A stretch of 64,000 nt of DNA, taken from assembly GCF_010078385.1 (NCBI RefSeq), contig NZ_SIJC01000009.1, positions 114,932 to 178,931 of the forward strand, given 5' to 3'. The translations under genes were made by a program, and so were the position numbers. This DNA comes from Chengkuizengella sediminis (lineage in GTDB: Bacteria; Bacillota; Bacilli; Paenibacillales; KCTC-33759). The notes under the pieces are model-generated. The model made no database searches. It was given only the letters and a program-made list of their open reading frames with translations, and was not told the origin of the DNA. Positions 37,193 through 45,054 of this stretch are shown piece after piece (position 1 is the stretch's first letter; every line of letters starts with the position of its first letter).

Positions 37193-37837
37193 TTGAAGAA
37201 AAAACTAGTGTTGTTAGTAGTGATATTCGCCCTAATTATTCCCCAATCCATTTTTGCTGGTAGTTCAGATGAAAAGATTAAAACTAAAATCAGATATGAT
37301 AAAGCAGGGCAGAAAATTGGGGAATCAAAAATCTCAACTAAGAAAAATAAAGATGGTGAAGAGGTTACTATTGAAGAAAAATTTGATAATAATGGTAACA
37401 AAACAGGACAAAGAATTTCAAAAAGTAGAGAACCTATTTCTTTGAATCAGACACAAGATGTTTCGTTAAAAGCTGAAGTTGATGTAGAAGATGATGGTGT
37501 TAAAGGTTGGTGGGTAGCAACTACTACAGCAAGATGGGATTATTGGGCTGGTGATTATTCGGGAACATCAACTGGTTCTTCAAAATCATACGAAAATAGC
37601 TTTGAAGAAGTTTATCAAGCTATAGACTTAATATTTGTAAAAACACAAGTACTTGTCGATGGCACTATATTAGGAAGTAGGCAAGATTCAAATACTAATG
37701 CATCTACTGCAACAGCTCTTGCAAAAAGCTCCAAAAATTATTTCACTACTTTTCATGACTTGGAAGGGATAACTAGTCATAAATTTGAGGACGATGGTTT
37801 TCAAGATTGGTACCCAACGACCAACGATATTGAATAA
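37193..37837 (+). CDS. Secreted protein of unknown function, copy 1
   Basis: 214 residues from a TTG, preceded by AAAGGAGAGG at 8-9 nt. Signal peptide residues 1-22 (KKKLVLLVVIFALIIPQSIF, cleavage after FAG). A charged N-terminal part (SSDEKIKTKIRYDKAGQKIG) contains two RHS-like strands, IRYDKAGQKIGESKIS and EKFDNNGNKTGQRIS. The C-terminal domain has GWWVATTTARWDYW, QAIDLIFVKTQVLVDG and ends HKFEDDGFQDWYPTT. The first ~95 residues are almost identical to the next gene, the rest diverges. No known family. Possibly a cell-surface or antagonistic factor; function unknown. Confidence 0.75.
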   Translation: MKKKLVLLVVIFALIIPQSIFAGSSDEKIKTKIRYDKAGQKIGESKISTKKNKDGEEVTIEEKFDNNGNKTGQRISKSREPISLNQTQDVSLKAEVDVEDDGVKGWWVATTTARWDYWAGDYSGTSTGSSKSYENSFEEVYQAIDLIFVKTQVLVDGTILGSRQDSNTNASTATALAKSSKNYFTTFHDLEGITSHKFEDDGFQDWYPTTNDIE

Positions 37838-37943
37838 AAATTCACAAAGTAAAAGATCTGAGTTTCTACTTTTTTGAATTTTTATAATGAAAACATATTT
37901 TATTTAAGAGTGGAATTCATTTAACCAAAGGGAGGATTTTATT

Positions 37944-38588
37944 TTGAAGAAAAAACTAGTATTGTTAGTAGTGATATTCGCTCTAATTATTCCCCAATCC
38001 ATTTTTGCTGGTAGTTCAGATGAAAAGATTAAAACTAAAATCAGATATGATAAAGCAGGGCAGAAAATTGGGGAATCAAAAATTTCAACTAAAAAAAATA
38101 AAGATGGTGAAGAGATTACTATTGAAGAAAAATTTGATAATAATGGTCATAAAGTAGGGCAAAAAATTTCGAAAGAAAGAGAACCTATTTCTTTGAGTCA
38201 AACACAAGATGTTTCGTTGAAAGCTTCTCTAAATGCTGAACCAGGTTGGTGGTCAGCAAATACTACAGGAGTATGGGATGACACTAGTATTTTCGGGACT
38301 TATGAAGTTGACGTATCTTCTTATTCAAAATCATACGCAGATAGCTCAAAATCAGAATATGCACCTATCGACTTGATTTATGTAAAAACACAACTATTAA
38401 TCAAGGGTACTCTTTCTACAACTGATAGTGATAGTAATACAGATGCATCCTTTGCAATTGTCACTTTCTCATCTGAAACAGTTCAAGATACAGTTTGGAC
38501 AAGTTTACCTGACTTCGTGGCAACATCTAATCATAAGTTTGAGCATGAAGGTTATACTAATTGGTATCCAACTACTGAAGATAGCTAA
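37944..38588 (+). CDS. Secreted protein of unknown function, copy 2
   Basis: 214 residues from a TTG after AAAGGGAGG. Signal peptide and first ~90 residues nearly identical to the preceding gene, including at the DNA level, which shows a recent tandem duplication or gene conversion. The C-terminal ~110 residues keep the frame of W, Y and Asp positions (GWWSANTTGVWDD, APIDLIYVKTQLLIKG, SNHKFEHEGYTNWYPTT) but have changed at most other sites. A conserved export/anchor half with a fast-evolving end is the pattern of paired variable effectors or surface proteins. Function unknown. Confidence 0.75.
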   Translation: MKKKLVLLVVIFALIIPQSIFAGSSDEKIKTKIRYDKAGQKIGESKISTKKNKDGEEITIEEKFDNNGHKVGQKISKEREPISLSQTQDVSLKASLNAEPGWWSANTTGVWDDTSIFGTYEVDVSSYSKSYADSSKSEYAPIDLIYVKTQLLIKGTLSTTDSDSNTDASFAIVTFSSETVQDTVWTSLPDFVATSNHKFEHEGYTNWYPTTEDS

Positions 38589-38790
38589 ACTTTACGGTAC
38601 GTTCCTCTATAAACTCAGTGTATAATTATCACTAACTGGTAATAATAGAGAAACTAGACATTGAACTTCTGAAGGCATGACTTATTACATACAGCCACGG
38701 TGCCCTTAATCGTAATGTTAATCAACATATCAAGCCTTTATTCCATGTAAAGTTGCTAATTTATTTTATTAAACTAAAGGAAACAATATT
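38589..38790. other. Spacer between secreted protein and lipoprotein genes
   Basis: No gene recognised. The stretch around 38673-38760 is slightly richer in GC and reads as a broken coding-like sequence, possibly a decayed mobile-element fragment, but nothing diagnostic remains. Confidence 0.25.
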
Positions 38791-39729
38791 ATGATGAAAC
38801 ATAAAATATTAACTATAATAATTTGTTCTCTACTCTTTCTATCAGCATGTCAAGAGGAAGATTCAAATTATAAAAAAGATCAATTACCAATGGCTAAATC
38901 AGGTGAAGGATATTCACTTGGTTTATATAATGGACAAGAGATAGAACCTAAAAGAACATTTTTAACAAATGAAAGTTCTTTTGAAAAAAATGTAGTGTTT
39001 GGTAATATGACCTCAAAGAATAAAGAGTTTGGATTAATTGTATTTGACCACTATGAACAGATTGAATTTGAAGTTGAAGGAAATAAATACAAAACATTCA
39101 ATTTTTCAGTTAATGCTGATGAGTATAGTAATATTCCGATAGATTTGCATGATTTAGATGTAGGGTTTCATTCTATAAATTATATCATTTTAGAAAGTCC
39201 TAATGAAGTAGTAACTGATATTAATAAGATTAATTCAATAAATCAATCGTCAAGAGTATATAATATAAGAGTTAATATATTGAACGGTATATCACATATT
39301 CCTGAGAAAGGAAAACATATACAGTCTAATGAAATTATTGAAATAGTAGAGCAAAAAGTCACTGGAATATTTATTAATGAGGTAGGAAAAGACTATAAAA
39401 TTTTAACTTCAAAAACAATTCAGGATAGTAAAGAAAATGTAGATATAAAAATTATTTATGGCAATCAAGATGACTTTATTTATGATTTTTATTTAGTCGC
39501 CTTAAATAATTGGGAACAAATACCAATTCTAGATGACTCTTACTACATATATGATGAGATTAATCCTGGTAAAGAAAAGCATCTCAAAACTAAAATAACA
39601 AATCTAAAATATGATGAGAATATATTTCAAGTTTTAATGATACCATCACCATATATAGAACTCCCAGATAGTAACCCATATGTAAAAGCTAACTTGGATT
39701 CAAGTTTTAGAGCTTTATTTAAAAAGTAA
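38791..39729 (+). CDS. Lipoprotein of unknown function
   Basis: 312 residues. Type II signal peptide: ILTIIICSLLFLSACQEEDS with lipobox LSAC, so the mature protein is lipid-anchored at Cys20 on the outer face of the membrane. The remaining ~290 residues are beta-rich and hydrophilic (for example FEVEGNKYKTFNFSVNADE and KNKEFGLIVFDHYEQ) without a domain I recognise. AAAGGA precedes the ATG pair. It lies downstream of the two secreted proteins on the same strand and ends at a terminator, so it may belong with them. Function unknown; sensor, immunity or uptake roles are all open. Confidence 0.8.
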   Translation: MMKHKILTIIICSLLFLSACQEEDSNYKKDQLPMAKSGEGYSLGLYNGQEIEPKRTFLTNESSFEKNVVFGNMTSKNKEFGLIVFDHYEQIEFEVEGNKYKTFNFSVNADEYSNIPIDLHDLDVGFHSINYIILESPNEVVTDINKINSINQSSRVYNIRVNILNGISHIPEKGKHIQSNEIIEIVEQKVTGIFINEVGKDYKILTSKTIQDSKENVDIKIIYGNQDDFIYDFYLVALNNWEQIPILDDSYYIYDEINPGKEKHLKTKITNLKYDENIFQVLMIPSPYIELPDSNPYVKANLDSSFRALFKK

Positions 39730-39845
39730 GAGCGAATTTTATCAAAAATGAATAAAAACTCATATAATTGTTAAAATGTATATAATAATGTAAAGTTTCC
39801 TAACACAAAATTCAACATCTTTCTTAAAGTTAGTTAACTGTATTT

Positions 39846-39887
39846 GAGCAGAGCCCACATCTTATAGAAGGTTCTGCTCATTTTTTT
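39846..39887 (+). terminator. Terminator after the lipoprotein gene
   Basis: GAGCAGAGCC and GGTTCTGCTC are inverted repeats around a 14-base loop, followed by ATTTTTTT on the plus strand. Confidence 0.75.
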
Positions 39888-39902
39888 ATCTTGTTATTGA
39901 CG

Positions 39903-41309
39903 TTAAATCCTTTTGAAAATATACCCACCTTGTTTTCTACCATGAATCGTTTTAGCTGCCCTACCTAACTTTTTTCTAAGCCGTGTGATCAAAACACTAA
40001 CACTGCCTTCATCTGCTGCATCATTCCATATTAAAGAAATAATCTGTATCTTTGTAATTATTTCTCCCTCATTTTTAATAAAAAGGTTTAATAGCTCATA
40101 TTCTCTATTGGATAGATTTCTTTTAGAATTTTCCTCTTGAACCCAAAGCTCACGTGTATGAAAATATGTATCATGTCCTAAATATATTAAATCTTCCGTA
40201 TGACCATTGAGACTTTCCTGATGTTGATTTGTATCTTTAAAAAAGGTGTTGACATTTTTTAGTGGAGAGATGAGGTTGAGAGTAAAAGAATTTTTTAGAA
40301 ATGTACTTGACGGATCTCTCAATCTGCTAATTGCTTTCGTGCCCTTAATAATCCTAAAACATTCGCTTTCTTTGGAGATTAGGTCAACTTTGACATATCC
40401 AGCCGCTGCTTCCAAATATAAATCAATTCCTTCTTCTACTCTTTCTGTCAAGATGTAATAATCTCCTTTGAGTTTAGAATATAGGGCTAATTCAGCTTTT
40501 TTAAATGGTGTTACATATGTTATAGATAATAATTTCTCTTCCAATTGGATAAGCTCTTTAATTGGTGATAAGTTTTTCGTTAGTAAATATAGTGTAATTA
40601 ATTGGTTCACTGCATGCAGTAATGAGTCATCTCCATATTGTGTTAGGTTTTCTTGTAATACTGAAATAGCTAACTGATAATCCCCACTCAATGAGTGTAA
40701 GTTTGCTTCAATTAACTTTGCTCTATCCTTCACTTCCGGAAATGAGAACTCCTTATATTGAGAAAAATACTCTTTTGTCTGTTCATAATTACCTAAGCGG
40801 TAGTAACTATTGGATAAAGCAACAAAAGTGCTTGCCCGCATTCTAGTATCATGAATCGTTTCATCAAATGCTTTTTTAGCCATCTCTACACTTTCTTTAA
40901 ATAAACACAAATTGTAAGCATGGACCGATAATTTACAATACATTAAACCCCGCTCTTCACTTGTAAGGAATTCCTCAAAAAACAATATCGCTTTTCCAGA
41001 TGTATACGTTAAGCGAAGTCTGGTGAAATCATCTCGTTCAATCAGATAGGATTGTAATAAACCTTTAGCGATATAAGGCATGATTCCGTGCCCTCGTGAG
41101 AAGTCAATAATGACTTGATAAAGAGCCAGCCTAATAGAAGGTTTCTCAATGGTCGCTGTTCTATCATAAATCTTCTCTACTAATTCTAAGCTATTTTCTA
41201 CAGGAGATCGTAGGGTTTTCATAGCGACTTTGGTAACGATAGGGAGATTTTCTTCTTGTAGCGTTTCATTAAATATAGAGAATAATACGTCGACTCTATC
41301 TTCAACCAT
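39903..41309 (-). CDS. TPR sensor with C-terminal OmpR-type winged helix, paralogue 1
   Basis: 468 residues. It starts (MVEDRVDVLFSIFNETLQ) exactly where the TPR part of the XRE regulator at 35087 starts (VEERDEVLFTIFDKLIQ), so the N-terminal helix-turn-helix is absent. About 350 residues of TPR-like repeats follow (GNYEQTKEYFSQYKEF, KLKGDYYILTERVEEGI), then a C-terminal winged helix (~370-468): YLGHDTYFHTREL, LSNREYELLNLFIKNEGEI, and SVLITRLRKKLG ending in GGYIFKRI. AAGGAGATGA lies 12-13 nt before the ATG, a spacing shared by all four paralogues. Last of a tandem run; likely a DNA-binding regulator with a different readout domain. Ligand unknown. Confidence 0.8.
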   Translation of the reverse strand: MVEDRVDVLFSIFNETLQEENLPIVTKVAMKTLRSPVENSLELVEKIYDRTATIEKPSIRLALYQVIIDFSRGHGIMPYIAKGLLQSYLIERDDFTRLRLTYTSGKAILFFEEFLTSEERGLMYCKLSVHAYNLCLFKESVEMAKKAFDETIHDTRMRASTFVALSNSYYRLGNYEQTKEYFSQYKEFSFPEVKDRAKLIEANLHSLSGDYQLAISVLQENLTQYGDDSLLHAVNQLITLYLLTKNLSPIKELIQLEEKLLSITYVTPFKKAELALYSKLKGDYYILTERVEEGIDLYLEAAAGYVKVDLISKESECFRIIKGTKAISRLRDPSSTFLKNSFTLNLISPLKNVNTFFKDTNQHQESLNGHTEDLIYLGHDTYFHTRELWVQEENSKRNLSNREYELLNLFIKNEGEIITKIQIISLIWNDAADEGSVSVLITRLRKKLGRAAKTIHGRKQGGYIFKRI

Positions 41310-41355
41310 ATTGTGTGTTCATCTCCTTAATTTATTGAAGGATGGATTGTACATC

Positions 41356-42765
41356 TCAATAAAATCTTTTAAAAATATATCCACCTTGTTTTCTACCTTG
41401 AATCGTTTTAGCAGCTTTACCTAACTTTTTCCTTAATCGTGTGATCAAAACACTAACACTTCCTTCATCTGCTGCATCATTCCATATCAAAGAAATAATC
41501 TGTGTTTTTGTAATTATTTCCCCCTCATTTTTAATAAAAAGGTTTAATAGCTCATTTTCTCTATTGGATAGATTCCTTTTAGAATTTCCATCCTGAATCC
41601 AAAGCTCACGTGTATGAAAATATGTTTCATGTCCCAAATAAATTAAATCTTTAGAATCACCATTAAGACTTTCTTGATATTGATTTGTGCCTTCAAACAA
41701 AGTATTGACATTTTTAAGTGGAGAGATCAGGTTGAGAGTAAAAGAATCTTTTAGAAATGTACTTGACTGATCTCTCAACTTGTTAATCTCTTTCGTACCC
41801 CGAATAAATCTAAGACATTCATTTTCTTTGGATATAAAGTCAATCTTGGCGTATCCAGCCGCTGCTTTTATATATGAATTTAAACCTTCTTCTACTCTTT
41901 CAGTTAGAATATAATATTTCCCTTTGAGTTTGAAATACTGAGCTAACCTAGCCTTCTTAAATGGTGTAACATATGTAGTAGATAGTAGTTTTTCTTCCAG
42001 TTGAATAATCTCTTCAATTGCTGATAGATTATTTGTCTGTAAATAGAGGTTGATTAAATGATTCACAACATGTAGTAAGGTATAATCCCCACATTGTGGC
42101 AGGTTCTCGTGGAGTAGAGTAATTGCCAGATAATGATTTCCATTCGCTGAATGTAATCTCGCTTCTGTTAATTTTGCATTGTCCTTCACTTCGGGGAGCG
42201 AGAATTCCTTATATTGAATTAAGTATTCTTTTGCTTGTTTATAATTACCTAAGTAATAATGACAATTACATATACCATAAATAGTGTTAGCATGCATTCT
42301 ATTCTCACTAATTCCTGCATCTAATGCTTTTTTACACATATCTAAGCCCTCTTCGAATAAAGACAAGTAGTAAGCGTGAGCCCCTAATTTATAATACATC
42401 ACTCCTCGTTCTTCATTCGTAAGGAAATCCTCAAAAAACAAAACACCTTTGCCTGATGTATAAGTAGATCGAAATTTGGTGAAATCATCTCGTTCAATCA
42501 GATAGGTTTGTAATAAACCTCTGGCCAGATAAGGCATGATTCCGTGTTCTCGAGAGTAGTCAATAATGACTTGATAGAGTGCTAGCTTAGTAGAAGGTTT
42601 TTCAATGGTTGCTATCCTATCGTAAACCTCCTCTACCAATTCTAAGCTATCTTTTACAGGAGATTGAAGGGCTTTCTTAGCAACTTTGGTAATGATGGGG
42701 AGACTCTCTTCTTGTAGCATTTCATTAAAAATAGACAATAATACGTCGGCTCTCTCTTCGACCAT
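41356..42765 (-). CDS. TPR sensor with C-terminal OmpR-type winged helix, paralogue 2
   Basis: 469 residues, same architecture as the gene at 39903, 46 bp upstream of it in the same direction, so the two and the next one are probably one operon. TPR region includes EEGLDMCKKALDAGISENRM and GNYKQAKEYLIQYKEFSLPE. The winged helix (YLGHETYFHTRELWIQ, then LSNRENELLNLFIKNEGEI) is almost identical to those of its neighbours while the middle TPRs vary, which points to shared DNA targets and divergent ligands. Upstream GGAGATGATCACACGAT is conserved with the other copies. Confidence 0.8.
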   Translation of the reverse strand: MVEERADVLLSIFNEMLQEESLPIITKVAKKALQSPVKDSLELVEEVYDRIATIEKPSTKLALYQVIIDYSREHGIMPYLARGLLQTYLIERDDFTKFRSTYTSGKGVLFFEDFLTNEERGVMYYKLGAHAYYLSLFEEGLDMCKKALDAGISENRMHANTIYGICNCHYYLGNYKQAKEYLIQYKEFSLPEVKDNAKLTEARLHSANGNHYLAITLLHENLPQCGDYTLLHVVNHLINLYLQTNNLSAIEEIIQLEEKLLSTTYVTPFKKARLAQYFKLKGKYYILTERVEEGLNSYIKAAAGYAKIDFISKENECLRFIRGTKEINKLRDQSSTFLKDSFTLNLISPLKNVNTLFEGTNQYQESLNGDSKDLIYLGHETYFHTRELWIQDGNSKRNLSNRENELLNLFIKNEGEIITKTQIISLIWNDAADEGSVSVLITRLRKKLGKAAKTIQGRKQGGYIFKRFY

Positions 42766-42841
42766 ATCGTGTGATCATCTCCTTGTATGGATTTTTTAGT
42801 ATGGGGTCAATTTTATGAAGGATGGAGGATTATATATTTCG

Positions 42842-44245
42842 TTAAAACTTTTTAAAAATATATCCACCTTGTTTTCTACCTTGAATCGTTTTAGCAGCTT
42901 TACCTAACTTTTTTCTTAATCGTGTAATCAAAACACTAACACTTCCTTCATCTGCTGCATCATTCCATATTAAAGAAATAATCTGTGTCTTTGTAATGAT
43001 TTCTCCCTCATTTTTAATAAAAAGGTTTAATAACTCATATTCTCTATTGGATAGATTCCTCTTAGAGTTTCCATTCTGAACCCAAAGCTCACGTGTATGA
43101 AAATATGTATCGTGCCCTAAATAGATTAAATCTTCTGAATGACCATTGAGACTTTCATGATGTTGATTTGTATCTTCAAATAAGGGATTGACATTTTTTA
43201 GAGGAGAAATAAGGTTGAGAGTAAAGTAATCTTTAATAAATGTATTTGGCTGACTTCCTAACCTGTTAATCACTTTTGTGCCCTGAATAATCCTAAAACA
43301 TTCGCTTTCTTTGGATATAAGGTCAACTTTGGCATACCTTGTTGCTGCTTCTAATAAATAATTTATACCTTCTTCTACTCTTTCAGTAAGAATATAATAT
43401 TCCCCTTTGAGTTTGAAAAATTGAGATAATTTAGCTTGTTTAAATGGTGTGACATATGTAATAGATAATATTTCCTCTTCATGTTCAAGAAGTTCTTTTA
43501 CAGCTGATATTTTTTTTATCTGTAAGTGTAGCGTGATTAGTAACACAATATGCAATAAACAGTCATTTCCACTTTTTATCAGGTTCTCTTGTAGGAGTGA
43601 GATAGCTAGATGATGATTTCCATTGGCTGAATGTAGCAGTCCCTCTATTAATTTTGCATTGTTTTTCACTTCTGGGAGCGAAGAATTCTTATATAAAGTT
43701 AAGTGTTTTTTTGCCTGTTTAAAATCACCTAAATAGTAATAACTATTACATAAAAAATAGATGGTGTTTGCTTGCATTCTAGTATCACAAATCGTTTCAT
43801 CCAATGCTTTCCTACCCATTTCTACGCTTTCTTCAAATATAGACAAGTTGTAAGCATGAACCCCCAATTTATAAAACATCAAACCTCGTTCTTCATCCGT
43901 AAGGAAATCCCCAAATAATAAAACACCTTTACCTGATGCATATGTAGCTCTAAATTTGGTGAAATCATCTCGTTCAATAAGATAGGATTGTAATAAACCT
44001 TTAGCCAGATAAGGCATGATTCCGTGTTCTCGAGAGTAGTCAATAATGACTTGATAGAGGGCTAGCTTAGTAGAAGGTTTTTCAATGGTTGCTATCCTAT
44101 CATAAACCTTCTCTACCAATGTTAAGCTATCTTCTACAGGAGATTGGAGGGCTTTCATAGTGACTTTGGTAATGATTGGGAGACTTTCTTCTTGTTGCAA
44201 CTCATTAAAAATAGAGAATAATAAGTCGGCTCTATCTTCGACCAT
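42842..44245 (-). CDS. TPR sensor with C-terminal OmpR-type winged helix, paralogue 3
   Basis: 467 residues, same layout: MVEDRADLLFSIFNELQQ start, TPR array, C-terminal winged helix ending GGYIFKKF. First gene of the three-gene run 44245 to 39903. Upstream and divergent, 170 bp away, lies the second copy of the ~99 bp promoter-like block, matching the arrangement next to the XRE-TPR gene. This suggests regulator plus divergent small-gene operon was duplicated as a unit. The winged-helix DNA sequence is nearly the same as in the other copies. Confidence 0.8.
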   Translation of the reverse strand: MVEDRADLLFSIFNELQQEESLPIITKVTMKALQSPVEDSLTLVEKVYDRIATIEKPSTKLALYQVIIDYSREHGIMPYLAKGLLQSYLIERDDFTKFRATYASGKGVLLFGDFLTDEERGLMFYKLGVHAYNLSIFEESVEMGRKALDETICDTRMQANTIYFLCNSYYYLGDFKQAKKHLTLYKNSSLPEVKNNAKLIEGLLHSANGNHHLAISLLQENLIKSGNDCLLHIVLLITLHLQIKKISAVKELLEHEEEILSITYVTPFKQAKLSQFFKLKGEYYILTERVEEGINYLLEAATRYAKVDLISKESECFRIIQGTKVINRLGSQPNTFIKDYFTLNLISPLKNVNPLFEDTNQHHESLNGHSEDLIYLGHDTYFHTRELWVQNGNSKRNLSNREYELLNLFIKNEGEIITKTQIISLIWNDAADEGSVSVLITRLRKKLGKAAKTIQGRKQGGYIFKKF

Positions 44246-44414
44246 ATCGTTCGATCATCTCCTTATGAGGAATTTTAGTGCAATGCCTTTTTTGAATGTT
44301 TTTAAAGTAGTATGTTTAATTTAGCCATAATAGTGAATAACAGTTATATTTTAATATAATTTGACTGATTTTTAATAAATTTAATTTTAAAACAAAATAG
44401 GATAAAATGAAGGG
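44246..44414. promoter_or_regulatory. Divergent promoter region between paralogue 3 and the repeat block
   Basis: Very AT-rich, no ORF. It holds the minus-strand ribosome binding site (AAGGAGATGATCGAACGAT) of paralogue 3. ATAATTTGACTGATTTTTAATAAATT near 44357 (given in part: AATTTGACTGATTTTT) resembles 34732 (AATTTGACTAAATTAT), possibly a shared promoter motif. Confidence 0.3.
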
Positions 44415-44512
44415 TTTGTAATTACATTGTTGTCAATATGTTTGCACTATGGTAGTGAAGTATTATTAATTTATTGGGGGATAACAAGATAAAATGATTT
44501 CGAAAGGGGGTA
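44415..44512 (+). repeat. Duplicated ~99 bp promoter-like block (copy 2)
   Basis: Same sequence as 36551-36649 apart from three substitutions and one missing T. Here the downstream frame is broken: after AAAGGGGGTA the sequence reads GCGAATTTAAAG with no start codon. Confidence 0.75.
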
Positions 44513-44998
44513 GCGAATTTAAAGAAGGAAATGTATAGAAAGAGAGATTTCCGAGATTGGTGAGAAAAAACGAATTTATTCGTAAAAAAAAGAAAATTGA
44601 AGAGAAGAGGGAACTCTTCAATTTTCTAATCTTATGATTATATTAATTTTAAATGGTTAGTATAGGACAAAGAAACCATCTGACCTTGACAAGGAGATAG
44701 GAATCTGAAAACTTCGATTTAAATAAAAGTATTACAGAAGGATTGGAAAAATGATATTAAAATTACATCAAGATGTTTTTTAGAATAAAAAAAAGAGTAC
44801 TTCAGAGTACTTCCCCAGATAGACAATAAAAGTAAAAATGAAACTCTCTATGTTATATATTTGACATGAGAGTTTGTTTTTATTGGGAAAATTAACATAA
44901 TTAGTAAAAAAACATCTGTGTCTTGTCATCACTTTTATTTTAAGAGGAATATAAATGATTTTATTGCAAATTTTCCCCTAAGTCATATAACGTAAATA
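44513..44998 (+). other. Decayed copy of the micro-ORF region
   Basis: No intact gene. GACCTTGACAAGGAGATAGG followed by AATCTGAAAAC matches 36882-36910 but the ATG has become CTG-containing sequence; the GATTTAAATAAAAGT that follows also matches. A hairpin AGTACTTCAGAGTACTTCCC near 44793 and ACTCTCTATG/CATGAGAGT near 44840 may be terminators. Confidence 0.35.
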
Positions 44999-45032
44999 AG
45001 CAGAAACTTCATATCTTACTAAAAGTTCTGCT
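44999..45032 (-). terminator. Terminator-like hairpin after paralogue 4
   Basis: AGCAGAAACTT and AAGTTCTGCT are inverted repeats 22 bp beyond the stop of the gene at 45055, similar in sequence to the hairpin at 39846. No long T-run follows on the minus strand, so it may be weak. Confidence 0.5.
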
Positions 45033-45054
45033 CAATTATATCTTGTTATTGACG

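Noticed and set aside
38673..38760. Possible transposase remnant between the secreted protein and the lipoprotein
   Set aside because: One frame gives a basic His/Asn-rich stretch vaguely like a transposase end, but no catalytic motif or terminal repeat is present.
42719..42778. 17-codon frame starting right after the Shine-Dalgarno of the receptor gene
   Set aside because: Zero spacing between GGAG and ATG makes initiation unlikely; the peptide is basic and without signal. Kept only as a remark on the leader.
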